From the NCBI GenBank assembly GCA_905221605.1, contig CAJNDS010002173.1, forward strand, positions 549,932-613,931: a stretch of DNA of 64,000 bases, written 5' to 3'. Every line of letters begins with the position of its first letter. The first letter of the stretch is position 1. The notes beneath the pieces are model-generated. The model searched no databases and was not told the DNA's origin. It saw only the letters and a list, made by a program, of their open reading frames with translations. Shown in pieces: positions 63,901-64,000 of the stretch. The position numbers and the translations under genes were made by a program. The stretch comes from Symbiodinium natans. Its lineage: Eukaryota > Sar > Dinophyceae > Suessiales > Symbiodiniaceae.

Positions 63901-64000
63901 TCAGGTCCTATTCTGGGTTGGTTTTGGGGTTTGGGACCTTATTTGGCAAGGTCAAAAATTGGGCAAGGTCCTTATCGAAAAAGAAGGAAGAATGGAAAAA

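Noticed and set aside
1-64000. CRISPR arrays, bacterial operons, rRNA genes
   Set aside because: None of the repeats has the regular short repeat-spacer pattern of a CRISPR array. No ribosomal RNA or bacterial gene organisation is visible.

Overview
The window looks like nuclear DNA of a dinoflagellate, probably Symbiodiniaceae-like or a relative. The reasons are: TTTAGGG-type telomeric heptamers; introns with GT, GC and occasional GA donors and acceptors mostly followed by G (AG|G); tiny exons; and protein families (ABC-B transporter, FkbM methyltransferase, 2OG-Fe(II) oxygenase) common in these genomes. No long open frame is a recognisable gene except one. The real genes had to be read as small exons on the minus strand.

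Region 1-25 kb. Two or more minus-strand genes are split into tiny exons, and almost every intron carries a telomeric-type (TTTAGGG/CCCTAAA) tract. At 1-12.7 kb I reconstructed an ABC-B half-transporter by eye. About 21 exons plus a partial one join in frame nearly throughout, giving the six-helix domain order TM1, TM2, the KQDIAFFD motif, QLTSRMTNDV, TM3, TM4, the NIRTVRSFG loop and TM5. The nucleotide-binding domain should lie beyond base 1. At 12.7-17 kb there are further minus-strand exon candidates of unclear ownership. At 17.08-17.6 kb lies the C-terminal part of an FkbM-type methyltransferase. From 18 to 25 kb a second run of phase-compatible exons encodes two membrane helices and a coiled-coil segment. 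A possible first ATG is at 25,045, close to where the telomeric tracts stop (24.57 kb). Introns also hold a MITE family with perfect 8-bp target duplications and several minisatellites.

Region 25-48.7 kb lacks telomeric tracts. I recognise no gene there. Its main content is a diverged, higher-order repeat family (about 28.7-40.1 kb) with a near-perfect 625-bp tandem amplification, plus local duplications at 27.6, 32.6-33.2 and 45-47 kb.

Region 48.7-64 kb has a duplicated exon-like block at 48.8-49.2 kb, one plausible plus-strand reading frame at 49.4-49.9 kb, several short direct duplications, and a small second cluster of telomeric-tract introns with minus-strand exon candidates (60.5-61.5 kb). 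It also has a long inverted repeat at 61.8 kb and a complete, intronless 2OG-Fe(II) dioxygenase-like gene at 62.2-62.9 kb. The last 0.65 kb is abruptly AT-rich and repetitive.

The most unusual observation is that telomeric repeats occupy the introns of ordinary genes. In several cases the heptamer itself supplies the splice site (G|GTTTAGGG donor, TTTAG|GG acceptor).
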